Shown piece after piece: positions 32,344-43,456 of a stretch of DNA of 64,000 nt; the first letter of the stretch is position 1; each line of letters opens with the position of its first letter. The translations under genes were made by a program, and so were the position numbers. The DNA is from Typhlomys cinereus (lineage: Eukaryota > Chordata > Mammalia > Rodentia > Platacanthomyidae), in the NCBI GenBank assembly GCA_023101885.1, contig JALPQD010000402.1:1912761-1976760 (forward strand). Direction: 5' to 3'. The notes beneath the pieces were generated by a model that saw only the letters and a program-made list of their open reading frames with translations, was not told the origin of the DNA and did no database searches.

Positions 32344-34652
32344 CCAGCACTGCCTGCCTATCCGGGATGCCAGACTCCTCTGCTCTGGCCTTCTGGGGCG
32401 AGGGGGATGGGAGAAGGGCGGTGAGCCATAGCGGAGGGGTGTGTGTGGGCGCGGAAGGACTGGGTCTCCAGAGTTCCACCAGAGTTGACTCAGGCTCCGG
32501 GCTGTCAGAAGCATTGTGTGCCCACTCTCACATGATTCGGGAGAGGAGAGAGGGAAAACAGGGACCCTCGGCCGTGTCCGCTACAAGCCCACACATGGAG
32601 AGCAGAAGACGCTGTATTCCTCCTCCTCATCCTAGAATCCGCTCGCCCCAGACGGCCTTTCTTCTCTGCTTCTCATCGCAGAGCACGTCCACACACATCC
32701 CGACGGCTTGGCAAGGAGAGAGTCTCCCGGGTCCCCCAAGCCACATACCACTTAACAATGCACACCTGTGGACAACACACCCTCCTCTCTTAGGGATGGC
32801 TGGCGATTTGCCTTGCAGCTTTGCATGAAGCCGGGGTCCTTTCTCCCGGGGTATGGTATCGTTGTTGACATTCTGTTTCTCTCACTTGTCTCTCTCCCTC
32901 TCTCTCTCTCTCTCTCCCTCAAGTCCTCTGTGTCTTCGTCTCTATCCCTTGTATGTATCTGTCCCTCTCTTTCTGCTCCCGTCTTGGAGTTTGTTTGTGG
33001 TGTGTGCCTGTTTGGGCATTTTGATCGTTCTTTCCTGGGCTTCTCTTCGCATCCTCTGGGAATGTGCTTCTTGTTTCTCCCTGGGGCTCTTGTGTTTCCC
33101 TGGGCAGGCGTGGGTTCCCTGAAGGCTGTGGTGGTCCTTGCAGCCCGTGGGCCAGGAAGTGTTCTTTCGTGCTGGCTGGCTGGCAACTACCTGGCTGCCA
33201 GCCTTCTTCCCAACCCAGTGGAATGAAAGTTGAGTGCCCCCACACGGGGGTCCCATGGACATTTGTTGCTTGGGTGATGTGCAGGAGTGTCACGTGGGAG
33301 CCCTCTTGCGGTACGGAGGATCAGGCCATCTCACGGTGCCAAACCAGGGTTCAGGTCGCAGGAGACCAGTGCCTGGAGCCCAGGGTGCAGAGAGTTTTGG
33401 GAGCCGCCGCTTGTGGATCACAGCACCCTAGGGAGCTAAGTGCAGGAAAGAGTGCCGTCCCAAGTCCTGTGTTTACTGCGTTCCAGGCACCCTTCCTCTT
33501 TGCTGTCTGCCTTAAGCTTCCTTCTCCTCCCCTGCCTCCCGCCCCCTCTCCATCCCTACCTCTATAGGAAGTCCGTAGAGTCTTGCCCCCTCCTTCTTTT
33601 CCATCTCTCCTCCGCCTCTCCCATCTTCTGCTCACGGAGCAGGACTTGATGGGGGTGCGTGCCCACTTGGCACCTTGACCTCCACTTTATCGCCACGGGC
33701 TGCCAGGTGGCTGGAGCTAGCAGGAGGATATCTCCATGGTCAGGGAGGGGTTTCTGGTCAACGCAGGTGCCAGGGCCCCTCCAGCTCCCCCTTTCCCCTC
33801 AGGATCATCCGCTCCTTTCCTCTCAGCTCAGGATCGTCTACCCAGAAGGAATGTGCCCTGCCAATCCTTCCCTTGCCACAGGGTCGGAACCTCTCTCCAG
33901 GACAAGGTAGAGCAGGATGACGTCAAACCTCGGCCAACAGTAAGGTGGGAGGGAGAAGTGTGAAAGGGTGTTGCAGCCGTCCAGTTGCCAGGAAGACTTC
34001 AGGGCAATGTCGGGTGGGCAGCAACCCAGGTAACCAATGTGAGTTGAGCTTTGATAGAAAGAGAGAGAGGAGAGCAGAGGCTGCATGCGGATGGAGGGGT
34101 CAATTTCGGAAGTGGGCAAGAGTTGGTTCACAGGGGGCAGCTGTGTTTTCGGGGTGGGGTGGGGCAGGAAAATCAGAGCGAAGGATCGGGAGTGGGGGCA
34201 CTGCAGGTCGAGGGAGGAAGGGTGAGGGCAGGGAGGATTTCAGGGCATTGTGGTACGTGCAGCAGGAAACGCGGCACGTGTAGGGGTTATTTTGGAACGT
34301 GTCCCCGTGGCAGCTCAGTGCGGGAACAGCTTGTTCCGTGTGAGAAGTGGTGGGGGCGGGGCGGAAGTGCCAGCTCTTAAGTTGAATTCCTTGGGTGGGC
34401 TCTCTGGCAGGAGCGTCCTGCAAGCCCGTGTTGGTGTCCCAGGAAGTGGTCCACCCACCAGTTGGCATGTGGGAGCGAGCACCCTCCTGGGCTAGGTGCC
34501 CAGCCCCTTGGGCGAGGCTGGATGCAGGCATGTTGGGGATGGCCCGCTCTGGGAGGCGGCAAGCGGAAGCGTGCCAGGCGCGATGCCTTCCAGGAAGGGG
34601 TTGCGACTGCTGGGGCTTTCCCGGCCTAAGCAGGTCTCTGCGCTGAGGTCAG

Positions 34653-35226
34653 TCACATTGTGTGTATGATCCTCTTGTAGTCGCGGAGGGCTTTGGCCAT
34701 GAGCGGAGCCGCCTTCTTGGAGGTGGGTTTGCTGCGGCCCAGCAGGGGCGGCCCTCGAGCTTTGGGGGTCCCAAGAGGGCTGGTGTGGACTCGCCGGCCC
34801 GCCAGCTGGTTCCAGTTGCTTCTGGAGCCGCTGCAGCTGCTGCTGGAGCTGTAGGAGCTGTTGCCGGAAGCGCTTTTCCCGCTCTTCCCGCTTCTCCCGC
34901 CGGTGGCGGCGGGGGTGCTGGGGATGGGGTGCTGGACTTCACGGCGCGCCATCGCCCCTCCGGGGACGCCCCCTGCCGCGGGACATCTCCAGCCGGGGCT
35001 TCCACTCGCTGGCGCTTTGCCTCGCCGGCGCTCCCGGGCGTGCATTCTATCTCCACGTCCTTGGGGCCACAGGCCTGGGGGCTGAGGAGCATCCTCCCCA
35101 CCCCAGATGCCCTCCAGCGAAGCACAGGCGAAGTCCCTGCATTTTCTCACCGTCCACTGCTGCGAGGAGGCGCTGAGAGGCTGCTATCAGCAAGTTCTGC
35201 TTGTGGGCTCGCCTGTCCTTACGCAT
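34653..35226 (-). pseudogene. Coiled-coil ORF, unit 7, indel-broken
   Basis: ATG at 35226. One-base insertions in the region encoding the end of the coiled coil and the tail (ccagctggttccag, gtcccaagagggctgg, gcaggggcgg) scramble the reading frame. The ending reads YKRIIHTM. Confidence 0.5.
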
Positions 35227-35353
35227 GGCTGCTCACTCCAAGTGGTGCCCGCTGCCACGAGACTCAGAGGCTGCCTGCCAGGTGCGCCGGGTCCCGCTCA
35301 CATCCGCTGTCCCAGGACGAATGGGGCCCAGGTGGCGCTCCAGCGGCTCACTG

Positions 35354-35416
35354 CCCCGCCCACACGGCTGCCCTCCCTGCTGATTGGCTGGGGCATACCG
35401 ACCGTCCTTTCATTGG
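35354..35416 (-). promoter_or_regulatory. CCAAT/CCAAT/GC-box promoter block, unit 7
   Basis: CCAAT at 35416-35412 and 35387-35383, GC box 35361-35354. Confidence 0.5.
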
Positions 35417-37126
35417 CCAGCACTGCCTGCCTATCCGGGATGCCAGACTCCTCTGCTCTGGCCTTCTGGGGGCGAGGGGGATGGGAGAAGGGCGGTGAGC
35501 CATAGCGGAGGGGTGTGTGTGGGCGGGGAAGGACTGGGTCTCCAGAGTTCCACCAGAGTTGACTCAGGCTCCGGGCTGTCAGAAGCATTGTGTGCCCACT
35601 CTCACAGATTCGGGAGCGAGAGAGGGAAGACAGGGACCCTCGGCCGGGTCCGCTACAAGCCCACACATGGAGAGCAGAAGACGCTGTATTCCTCCTCCTC
35701 ATCCTAGAATCCGCTCGCCCAGGACGGCCTTTCTTCTCTGCTTCTCATCGCAGAGCACGTCCACACACATCCCGACGGCTTGGCAAGGAGAGAGACTCCC
35801 GGGTCCCCCAAGCCACATACCACTTAACAATGCACACCTGTGGACAACACACCCTCCTCTCTTAGGGATGGCTGGCGATTTGCCTTGCAGCTTTGCATGA
35901 AGCCGGGGTCCTTTCTCCCGGGGTATGGATATCGTTGTTGACATTCTGTTTCTCTCACTGTCTCTCTCCCTCTCTCTCTCTCTCTCCCTCAAGTCCTCTG
36001 TGTCTTCGTCTCTATCCCTTGTATGTATCTGTCCCTCTCTTTCTGCTCCCGTCTTGGAGTTTGTTTGTGTGTGTGCCTGTTTGGGCATTTTGATCGTTCT
36101 TTCCTGGGCTTCTCTTCGCATCCTCTGGGAATGTGCTTCTTGTTTCTCCCTGGGGCTCTTGTGTCCCCTGGGCAGGCGTGGGTTCCCTGAAGGCTGTGGT
36201 GGTCCTTGCAGCCCGTGGGCCAGGAAGTGTTCTTTCGTGCTGGCTGGCTGGCAACTACCTGGCTGCCAGCCTTCCTTCCCAACCCAGTGGAATGAAAGTT
36301 GAGTGCCCCCACACGGGGGTCCCATGGACATTTGTTGCTTGGGTGATGTGCAGGAGTGTCACGTGGGAGCCCTCTGCGGTACGGAGGATCAGCCATCTCA
36401 GGGAATGGTGCCAAACCAGGTTCAGGTCGCAGGAGACCAGTGCCTGGAGCCCAGGGTGCAGAGAGAGTTTTGGGAGCCGCCGCTGTGGATCACAGCACCC
36501 AGGGAGCTAAGTGCAGGAAAGAGTGCCGTCCCAAGTCCTGTGTTTTCTTCTGCGTTCCAGGCACCCTTCCTCTTTGCTGTCTGCCTTAAGCTTCCTTCTC
36601 CTCCTGTCCCGCCGCCCAGCCTCCTCCCACCCCTCCCTACCATCTATAGGAAGTCGGTACAGTCTTGCCCCCTCCTTCTTTTCCATCTCCTCCCCGCCTT
36701 CCCATCTTCTGGCTCACGGAGCAGGACTTGATGGGGGTGCGTGCAACTGACATTGACCTCCACTTTATCGCCACGGGCTGCCAGGTGGCTGGAGCTAACA
36801 GGAGGATATCTCCATGGTCATGGAGGGGTTACTGGTAACGCAGTGCCGGGCCCCTCCAGCTCCCCCTTTCCCCTCAGGATCATCCGCTCCTTTCCTCTCA
36901 GCTCAGGATCGTCTACCCAGAAGGAAAAGTGCCCTGCCAATCCTTCCCTTTCCACAGGGTCGGAACCTCTCTCCAGGACACAGGAGAGCAGGATGACGTG
37001 CAAACCTAGGCCAATAAGCCAGGTGGGGGGGGGAGTGTGGCAAGGGTGTTGCCATCCAGGTGCCAGGAAGAATTCAGGGCAATGGGGGTGGGCAGCAACC
37101 CAGGTAACCAATGTGAGTTGAGCTTT

Positions 37127-37166
<40 letters not shown>

Positions 37167-37712
37167 CAGGCGGATGAAGGGGTCGTTTTGGAAGTGGGCA
37201 AGAGGTTGGTTCACGGCAGCTGTGTTTCGGGGTGGGTGGGGCAGGAAAATCACCGAAGGAACGGGACTGGGGGCACTGCAGGTCGGGAAAGGAAGGGTGA
37301 GGGCGGGAGGATTTCAGGGGCATTTGTGCGTGCAGCAGGAACGCGGCACGGGGAGGGGTATTTTGAACGGTCCCCCGCTGGCAGCTCAGTGCGGGACAGC
37401 TGTTCAGTGTGAGAGTGGTGGGGGCGGGGCGGAAGTGCCAGCTCTTTCCGTGAATTCCTTGGTGGGCTCTCTGCAGGAGCGTCCTGCAAGCCGGTGTGGT
37501 GTCCCAGGAAGGTGTCCCCACCAGTTGGCAGGTGGGAGCGTGCGCCTACCTGGGCTAGGTGCCCAGCCCTTGGGCGAGGCTGGATGCAGGCATGTTGGGG
37601 ATGGCCCGCTCTGGGAGGCGGCAGCGGAAGCGTGCCAGGCGCGATGCCTTCCAAGGAAGGGTTGCGACTGCTGGGGCTTTCCCGGCTAAGCAGGTCTCTG
37701 CGCTGAGGTCAG

Positions 37713-38277
37713 TCACATTGTGTGTTTGATCCTCTTGTAGTCGCGGAGGGCTTTGGCCATGAGCGGAGCCGCCTTCTTGGAGGTGGGTTTGCTGCGGCCC
37801 AGCAGGGCGGCCCTCGAGCTTTGGGGTCCGCAAGAGGCTGTGTGGACTCGCCGGCCCGCAGCTGGTCCAGTTGCTTCTGGAGCCGCTGCAGCTGCTGGAG
37901 CTGTAGGAGCTGTTGCCGGAAGCGCTTTTCCCGCTCTTCCCGCTTCTCCCGCCGGTGGCGGCGGGGGTGCTGGGGATGGGGGTGCTGGACTTCACGGCGC
38001 GCCATCGCCCCTCCGGGGACGCCCCCTGCCGCGGGACATCTCCAGCCGGGGCTTCCACTCGCTGGCGCTTTGCCTCGCCGGCGCTCCCGTGCATTCTATC
38101 TCCACGTCCTTGGGGCCACAGGCCTGGGGGCTGAGGAGCATCCTCCCCCCCCGATGCCCTCCAGCGAAGCAAGCACAGGCGAAGTCCCTGCATTTTCTCA
38201 CCGTCCACTGCTGCGAGGAGGCGCTGAGAGGCTGCTATCAGCAAGTTCTGCTTGTGGGCTCGCCTGTCCTTACGCAT
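37713..38277 (-). pseudogene. Coiled-coil ORF, unit 8, indel-broken
   Basis: ATG at 38277. One glutamine codon is lost in the coiled coil (in frame); single-base losses near 37840, 38090 and 38150 shift the frame. AKRQRVE and the heptads are recognisable. Confidence 0.5.
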
Positions 38278-38436
38278 GGCTGCTCACTCCAAGTGGTGCC
38301 CGCTGCCACGAGACTCAGAGGCTGCCTGCCAGGTGCGCCGGGTCCCGCTCACATCCGCTGTCCCAGGACGAATGGGGCCCAGGTGGCGCTCCAGCGGCTC
38401 ACTGCCCGCCCACGCCCACGGCTGCCCTCACTGCTG

Positions 38437-38470
38437 ATTGGCTGGGGCATACCGACCGTCCTTTCATTGG
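38437..38470 (-). promoter_or_regulatory. CCAAT pair, unit 8, GC box altered
   Basis: CCAAT at 38470-38466 and 38441-38437. The GC box reads cgcccgcccacgccc in this copy. Confidence 0.45.
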
Positions 38471-40176
38471 CCAGCACTGCCTGCCTATCCGGGATGCCAG
38501 ACTCCTCTTGCTCTGGCCTTCTGGGGGCGAGGGGGATGGGAGAAGGGCGGTGAGCCATAGCGGAGGGGTGTGTGTGGGCGCGGAAGGACTGGGTCTCCAG
38601 AGTTCCACCAGAGTTGACTCAGGCTCCGGGCTGTCAGAAGCATTGTGTGCCCACTCTCACAGATTCGGGAGAGGAGAGAGGGAAGACAGGGACCCTCGGC
38701 CGGGTCCGCTACAAGCCCACACATGGAGAGCAGAAGACGCTGTATTCCTCCTCCTCATCCTAGAATCCGCTCGCCCAGGACGGCCTTTCTTCTCTGCTTC
38801 TCATCGCAGAGCACGTCCACACACATCCCGACGGCTTGGCAAGGAGAGAGACTCCCGGGTCCCCCAAGCCACATACCACTTAACAATGCACACCTGTGGA
38901 CAACACACCCTCTCTTAGGGATGGTGGCGATTTGCCTTGCAGCTTTGCATGAAGCCGGGGTCCTTTCTCCCGGGGTATGGATATCGTTGTTGACATTCTG
39001 TTTCTCTCACTGTCTCCTCCCTCTCTCTCTCTCTCCCCAAGTCCTCTGTGTCTTCGTCTCTATCCCTTGTATGTATCTGTCCCTCTCTTTCTGCTCCCGT
39101 CTTGGAGTTTGTTTGTGTGTGTGTGCCTGTTTGGGCATTTTGATCGTTCTTTCCTGGGCTTCTCTTCGCATCCTCTGGGAATGTGCTTCTTGTTTCTCCC
39201 TGGGGCTCTTGTGTTTCCCTGGGCAGGCGTGGGTTCCCTGAAGGCTGTGGTGGTCCTTGCAGCCCGTGGGCCAGGAAGTGTTTTTTCGTGCTGGCTGGCT
39301 GGCAACTACCTGGCTGCCAGCCTTCCTTCCCAACCCAGTGGAATGAAAGTTGAGTGCCCCCACACGGGGGTCCCATGGACATTTGTTGCTTGGGTGATGT
39401 GCAGGAGTGTCACGTGGGAGCCCTCTTGCGGTACGGAGGATCAGGCCATCTCAGGGAACGGTGCCAAACCAGGGTTCAGGTCGCAGGAGACCAGTGCCTG
39501 GAGCCCAGGGTGCAGAGAGTTTTGGGAGCCGCCGCTTGTGGATCACAGCACCCTAGGGAGCTAAGTGCAGGAAAGAGTGCCGTCCCAAGTCCTGTGTTTA
39601 CTGCGTTCCAGGCACCCTTCCTCTTTGCTGCCTGCCTTAAGCTTCCTTCTCCTCCCCAGCCTCCCTCCCACCTCCTCCATCCCTACCTCTATAGGAAGTC
39701 CATAGAGTCTTGCACCCTCCTTCTTTTCCATCTCCTCTCCGCCTCTCCCATTCTTCTGCTCACGGAGCAGGACTTGATGGGGGTGCGTGCCCACTTGGCA
39801 CCTTGACCTCCACTTTATCGCCACGGGCTGCCAGGTGGCTGGAGCTAGCAGGAGGATATCTCCATGGTCAGGGAGGGGTTTCTGGTCAACGCAGGTGCCA
39901 GGGCCCCTCCAGCTCCCCTTTCCCCTCAGGATCATCCGCTCCTTTCCTCTCAGCTCAGGATCGTCTACCCAGAAGGAAAAGTGCCCTGCCAATCCTTCCC
40001 TTTCCACAGGGTCGGAACCTCTCTCCAGGACACAGGAGCAGGATGACGTGCAAACCTCGGGCCAATCAGTCAGGTGGGAGGGGAAGTGTGGCAAGGGTGT
40101 TGCCATCCAATTGCCAGGAAGAATTCAGGGCAATGGCGGTGGGCAGCAACCAGGTAACCAATGTGAGTTGAGCTTT

Positions 40177-40214
<38 letters not shown>

Positions 40215-40749
40215 GCAGGCGGATGAGGGGTTTTTGGAAGTGGGCAAGAGGTTGGTTCACGGCAGCTGTGTTTCGGGGTGGGTGGGGCAGGAAAATCACC
40301 GAAGGATCGGGACTGGGGGCACTGCAGGTCGGGGAAAGGAAGGGTGAGGGCGGGGAGGATTTCAGGGGCATTTGTGCGTGCAGCAGGAAGCGGCACGGAG
40401 GGGTATTTTGAACGGTCCCCCTGGCAGCTCAGTGCGGGACAGCTGTTCAGTGTGAGAGTGGTGGGGGCGGGGCGGAAGTGCCAGCTCTTTCCGTGAATTC
40501 CTTGGGTGGGCTCTCTGCAGGAGCGTCCTGCAAGCCGTGTGGTGTCCCAGGAAGTGTCCCCACCAGTTGGCAGGTGGGAGCGAGCACCTCCTGGGCTAGG
40601 TGCCCAGCCCTTGGGCGAGGCTGGATGCAGGCATGTTGGGGATGGCCCGCTCTGGGAGGCGGCAGCGGAAGCGTGCCAGGCGCGATGCCTTCCAAGGAAG
40701 GGTTGCGACTGCTGGGGCTTTCCCGCCTAAGCAGGTCTCTGCGCTGAGG

Positions 40750-41316
40750 TCAGTCACATTGTGTGTTTGATCCTCTTGTAGTCGCAGAGGGCTTTGGCCA
40801 TGAGCGGAGCCGCCTTCTTGGAGGTGGTTTGCTGCGGCCCAGCAGGGCGGCCCTCGAGCTTTGGGGTCCGCAAGAGGCTGGTGTGGACTCGCCGGCCCGC
40901 AGCTGGTCCAGTTGCTTCTGGAGCCGCTGCAGCTGCTGCTGGAGCTGTAGGAGCTGTTGCCGGAAGCGCTTTTCCCGCTCTTCCCGCTTCTCCCGCCGGT
41001 GGCGGCGGGGGTGGGGGATGGGGGTGCTGGACTTCACGGCGCGCCATCGCCCCTCCGGGGACGCCCCCGCGGGGACATCTCCAGCCGGGGCTTCCACTCG
41101 CTGGCGCTTTGCCTCGCCGGCGCTCCCGGGCGTGCATTCATCCACGTCCTTGGGGCCACAGGCCTGGGGGCTGAGGAGCATCCTCCCCACCCCACGATGC
41201 CCTCCAGCGAAGCACAGGCGAAGTCCCTGCATTTTCTCACCGTCCACTGCTGCGAGGAGGCGCTGAGAGGCTGCTATCAGCAAGTTCTGCTTGTGGGCTC
41301 GCCTGTCCTTACGCAT
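40750..41316 (-). CDS. Coiled-coil ORF, unit 9, most complete copy
   Basis: A 188-codon open frame from the ATG at 41316 without introns: basic N-terminus, MLLSPQACGPKDV, AKRQRVE, a hinge partly out of the consensus frame (compensating indels), HRREKREEREKRF and all six heptad leucines, then SSRAALLGRSKP. A one-base loss near 40826 replaces the basic tail, so the stop differs from other units (the consensus stop would be at 40754). No polyadenylation hexamer is visible in the unit. Function is unknown; the strongly basic composition, a nuclear-localisation-like motif and a leucine coiled coil suggest a nuclear dimerising protein. Confidence 0.45.
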   Translation of the reverse strand: MRKDRRAHKQNLLIAASQRLLAAVDGEKMQGLRLCFAGGHRGVGRMLLSPQACGPKDVDECTPGSAGEAKRQRVEAPAGDVPAGASPEGRWRAVKSSTPIPHPRRHRREKREEREKRFRQQLLQLQQQLQRLQKQLDQLRAGESTPASCGPQSSRAALLGRSKPPPRRRLRSWPKPSATTRGSNTQCD

Positions 41317-41445
41317 GGCTGCTCACTCCAAGTGGTGCCCGCTGCCACGAGACTCAGAGGCTGCCTGCCAGGTGCGCCGGGTCCCGCTCACATCCGCTGT
41401 CCCAGGACGAATGGGGCCCAGGTGGCGCTCCAGCGGCTCACTGCC

Positions 41446-41508
41446 CCCCGCCCACACGGCTGCCCTCACTGCTGATTGGCTGGGGCATACCGACCGTCCT
41501 TTCATTGG
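41446..41508 (-). promoter_or_regulatory. CCAAT/CCAAT/GC-box promoter block, unit 9
   Basis: CCAAT at 41508-41504 and 41479-41475, GC box at about 41453-41446 inside a C run. Confidence 0.5.
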
Positions 41509-43019
41509 CCAGCACTGCCTGCCTATCCGGGATGCCAGACTCCTCTGCTCTGGCCTTCTGGGGGCGAGGGGGATGGGAGAAGGGCGGTGAGCCATAGCGG
41601 AGGGGTGTGTGTGGGCGCGGAAGGACTGGGTCTCCAGAGTTCCACCAGAGTTGACTCAGGCTCCGGGCTGTCAGAAGCATTGTGTGCCCACTCTCACAGA
41701 TTCGGGGAGGAGAGAGGGAAGGGACCCTCGGCCGGTCCGCTACAAGCCCACACATGGAGGCAGAAGACGCTGTATTCCTCCTCCTCATCCTAGAATCCGC
41801 TCGCCCAGGACGGCCTTTCTTCTCTGCTTCTCATCGCAGAGCACGTCCACACACATCCCGACGGCTTGGCAAGGAGAGAGACTCCCGGGTCCCCCAAGCC
41901 ACATACCACTTACAATGCACACCTGTGGACAACACAACCCTCCTCTCTTAGGGATGGCTGGCGATTTGCCTTGCAGCTTTGCATGAAGCCGGGGTCCTTT
42001 CTCCCGGGGTATGGTATCGTTGTTGACATTCTGTTTCTCTCACTGTCTCCTCCTCTCTCTCTCGCTCTCTCCCTCAAGTCCTCTGTGTCTTCGTCTCTAT
42101 CCCTTGAGTATCTGTCCCTCTCTTTCTGCTCCCGTCTTGGAGTTTGTTTGTGTGTGTGTGCCTGTTTGGGCATTTTGATCGTTCTTTCCTGGGCTTCTCT
42201 TCGCATCCTCTGGGAATGTGCTTCTTGTTTTCTCCTGGGGCTCTTGTGTTCCCTGGGCAGGCGTGGGTTCCCTGAAGGCTGTGGTGGTCCTTGCAGCCGT
42301 GGGCAGGAGTGTTCTTTCGTGCTGGCTGGCTGGCAACTACCTGGCTGCCACCTTCCTTCCCAACCAGTGGAATGAAAGTTGAGTGGCCCCCACACGGGGG
42401 TCCCATGGACATTTGTTGCTTGGGTATGTGCAGGAGTGTCACGTGGGAGCCCTCTTGCGGGACGGAGGATCAGGCCATCTCAGGGAACGGTGCCAAACCA
42501 GGGTTCAGGTCGCAGGAGACCAGTGCCTGGAGCCCAGGGTGCAGAGAGTTTTGGGAGCTGCCGCTTGTGGATCACAGCACCCTAGGAAGCTAAGTGCAGG
42601 AAAGAGTGCCGTCCCAAGTCCTGTGTTTCTGAGTTCCAGGCACCCTTCCTCTTTGCTGTCTGCCTTAAGCTTCCTTCTCCTCCTCCAGCCTCCCTCCCAC
42701 CCCCTCCTCCCTACCTCCATAGGAAGTCTGTAGAGTCTTGCCCCCTCCTTCTTTTCCATCTCTCCTCCGCCTCTCCATCTTCTGCTCACGGAGCAGGACT
42801 TGATGGGGGTGCGTGCCCATTGGCACCTTGACCTCCACTTTATCGCCACGGGCTGCCAGGTGGGCTGGAGCTAGCAGGAGGATACTCCATGGTCAGGGAG
42901 GGGTTCTGGTCACGCAGGTGCCAGGGCCCCTCCAGCTCCCCTTTCCCTCAGGATCATCCGTCCTTCCTCTCGCAGCTCAGGATCGTCTACCCAGAAGGAA
43001 AAGTGCCCTGCCAACCGGC

Positions 43020-43456
43020 TGTGACATTGGCCTCCCGTCGGCCATGGAGGGCGTTTCCCCGGAGGGCCGATGGCGTCGCCTGTAAGTACAGCAGTTGATC
43101 CCCTATAACCTAGCATCCCCCCGCCTGCCATCCCCCGCCCCCGCCGGCGCACCCCCCACCCCCCGGGGGTAGTGAGTTGGGGATTTTTTTAGAAGCGGGG
43201 GGGTTTTTTGGGGACGCGGGGAAAAAGCGCGTCTGGGAACAGCTCCCTTACAGCTCCTAAGCAGCAGTGCAGCGCCTTCAAGAAGCAACTGGACCAGCTG
43301 CTGGCCGGCCTGCGTCCACACCACCAGCCTCTTGCGGGACTCCAAAGTCTCGAGGGCCGCCTGCTGGGCCCGCAGCACACCCCCCGCCAAGAAGGCTGGC
43401 TCTTGCTCATGGCCAAAGCCTCTTCGCGACTACAAGAGATCAAACACACAATGTGA
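43020..43456 (+). pseudogene. Inverted coiled-coil ORF remnant 1
   Basis: Begins mid-ORF (ccggctg, then ggcgtttccccggag = hinge), keeps KKQLDQL, a MAKA segment and IKHTM ending at 43456. The basic/early coiled-coil part is replaced by G/T-rich junk at 43170-43240. Confidence 0.6.

Larger units (their letters stand above)
31189..34240. repeat. Macrosatellite unit 6, type C
   Basis: Length 3052. Full type. The last ~400 nt (from about 33850) are already noisy (for example gaatgtgccctgcc, gacaaggtagagcagg). Confidence 0.95.
34241..37314. repeat. Macrosatellite unit 7, type C, noisy
   Basis: Length 3074. The first ~600 nt carry many one-base insertions (gggaacagcttgttccg, gtcccaggaagtggtccaccc), and 36390-36860 is noisy again. 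The middle is clean. Confidence 0.9.
37315..40362. repeat. Macrosatellite unit 8, type C
   Basis: Length 3048 with scattered single-base losses; otherwise standard type C. Confidence 0.95.
16425..43014. repeat. Macrosatellite array, nine direct units
   Basis: Head-to-tail array of a GC-rich unit, phased here on the landmark caggggcatttgtgcg. Unit starts are 16425, 19471, 22277, 25326, about 28132 (in the N gap), 31189, 34241, 37315 and 40363. Periods are 3046, 2806, 3049, 5863 for two units, 3052, 3074 and 3048. The last unit is cut at about 43014. Each unit has, left to right: a CTCF-like site, a minus-strand coiled-coil ORF, a minus-strand CCAAT promoter block, a non-CpG-rich body with short CT runs and a conserved CACGTG, and a GA microsatellite. 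Confidence 0.95.
40363..43014. repeat. Macrosatellite unit 9, type C, truncated
   Basis: Runs 2652 nt and stops at aaaagtgccctgccaa, where the orientation changes. Indel density rises in its last 1 kb (from about 42050). Confidence 0.9.

Noticed and set aside
37722..38918. 398-codon plus-strand open frame across unit 8
   Set aside because: It is antisense to the coiled-coil ORF and promoter, is low complexity, and is not preserved in frame in the other units.
16425..43014. D4Z4/DUX4-type array
   Set aside because: Similar unit size and CpG richness, but no homeodomain (no WFQNRR-type motif) in any frame that I could find.
16425..43014. CRISPR-like or prokaryotic repeat
   Set aside because: Units are kilobase-scale, contiguous and mammalian in context; no short repeat/unique spacer pattern.
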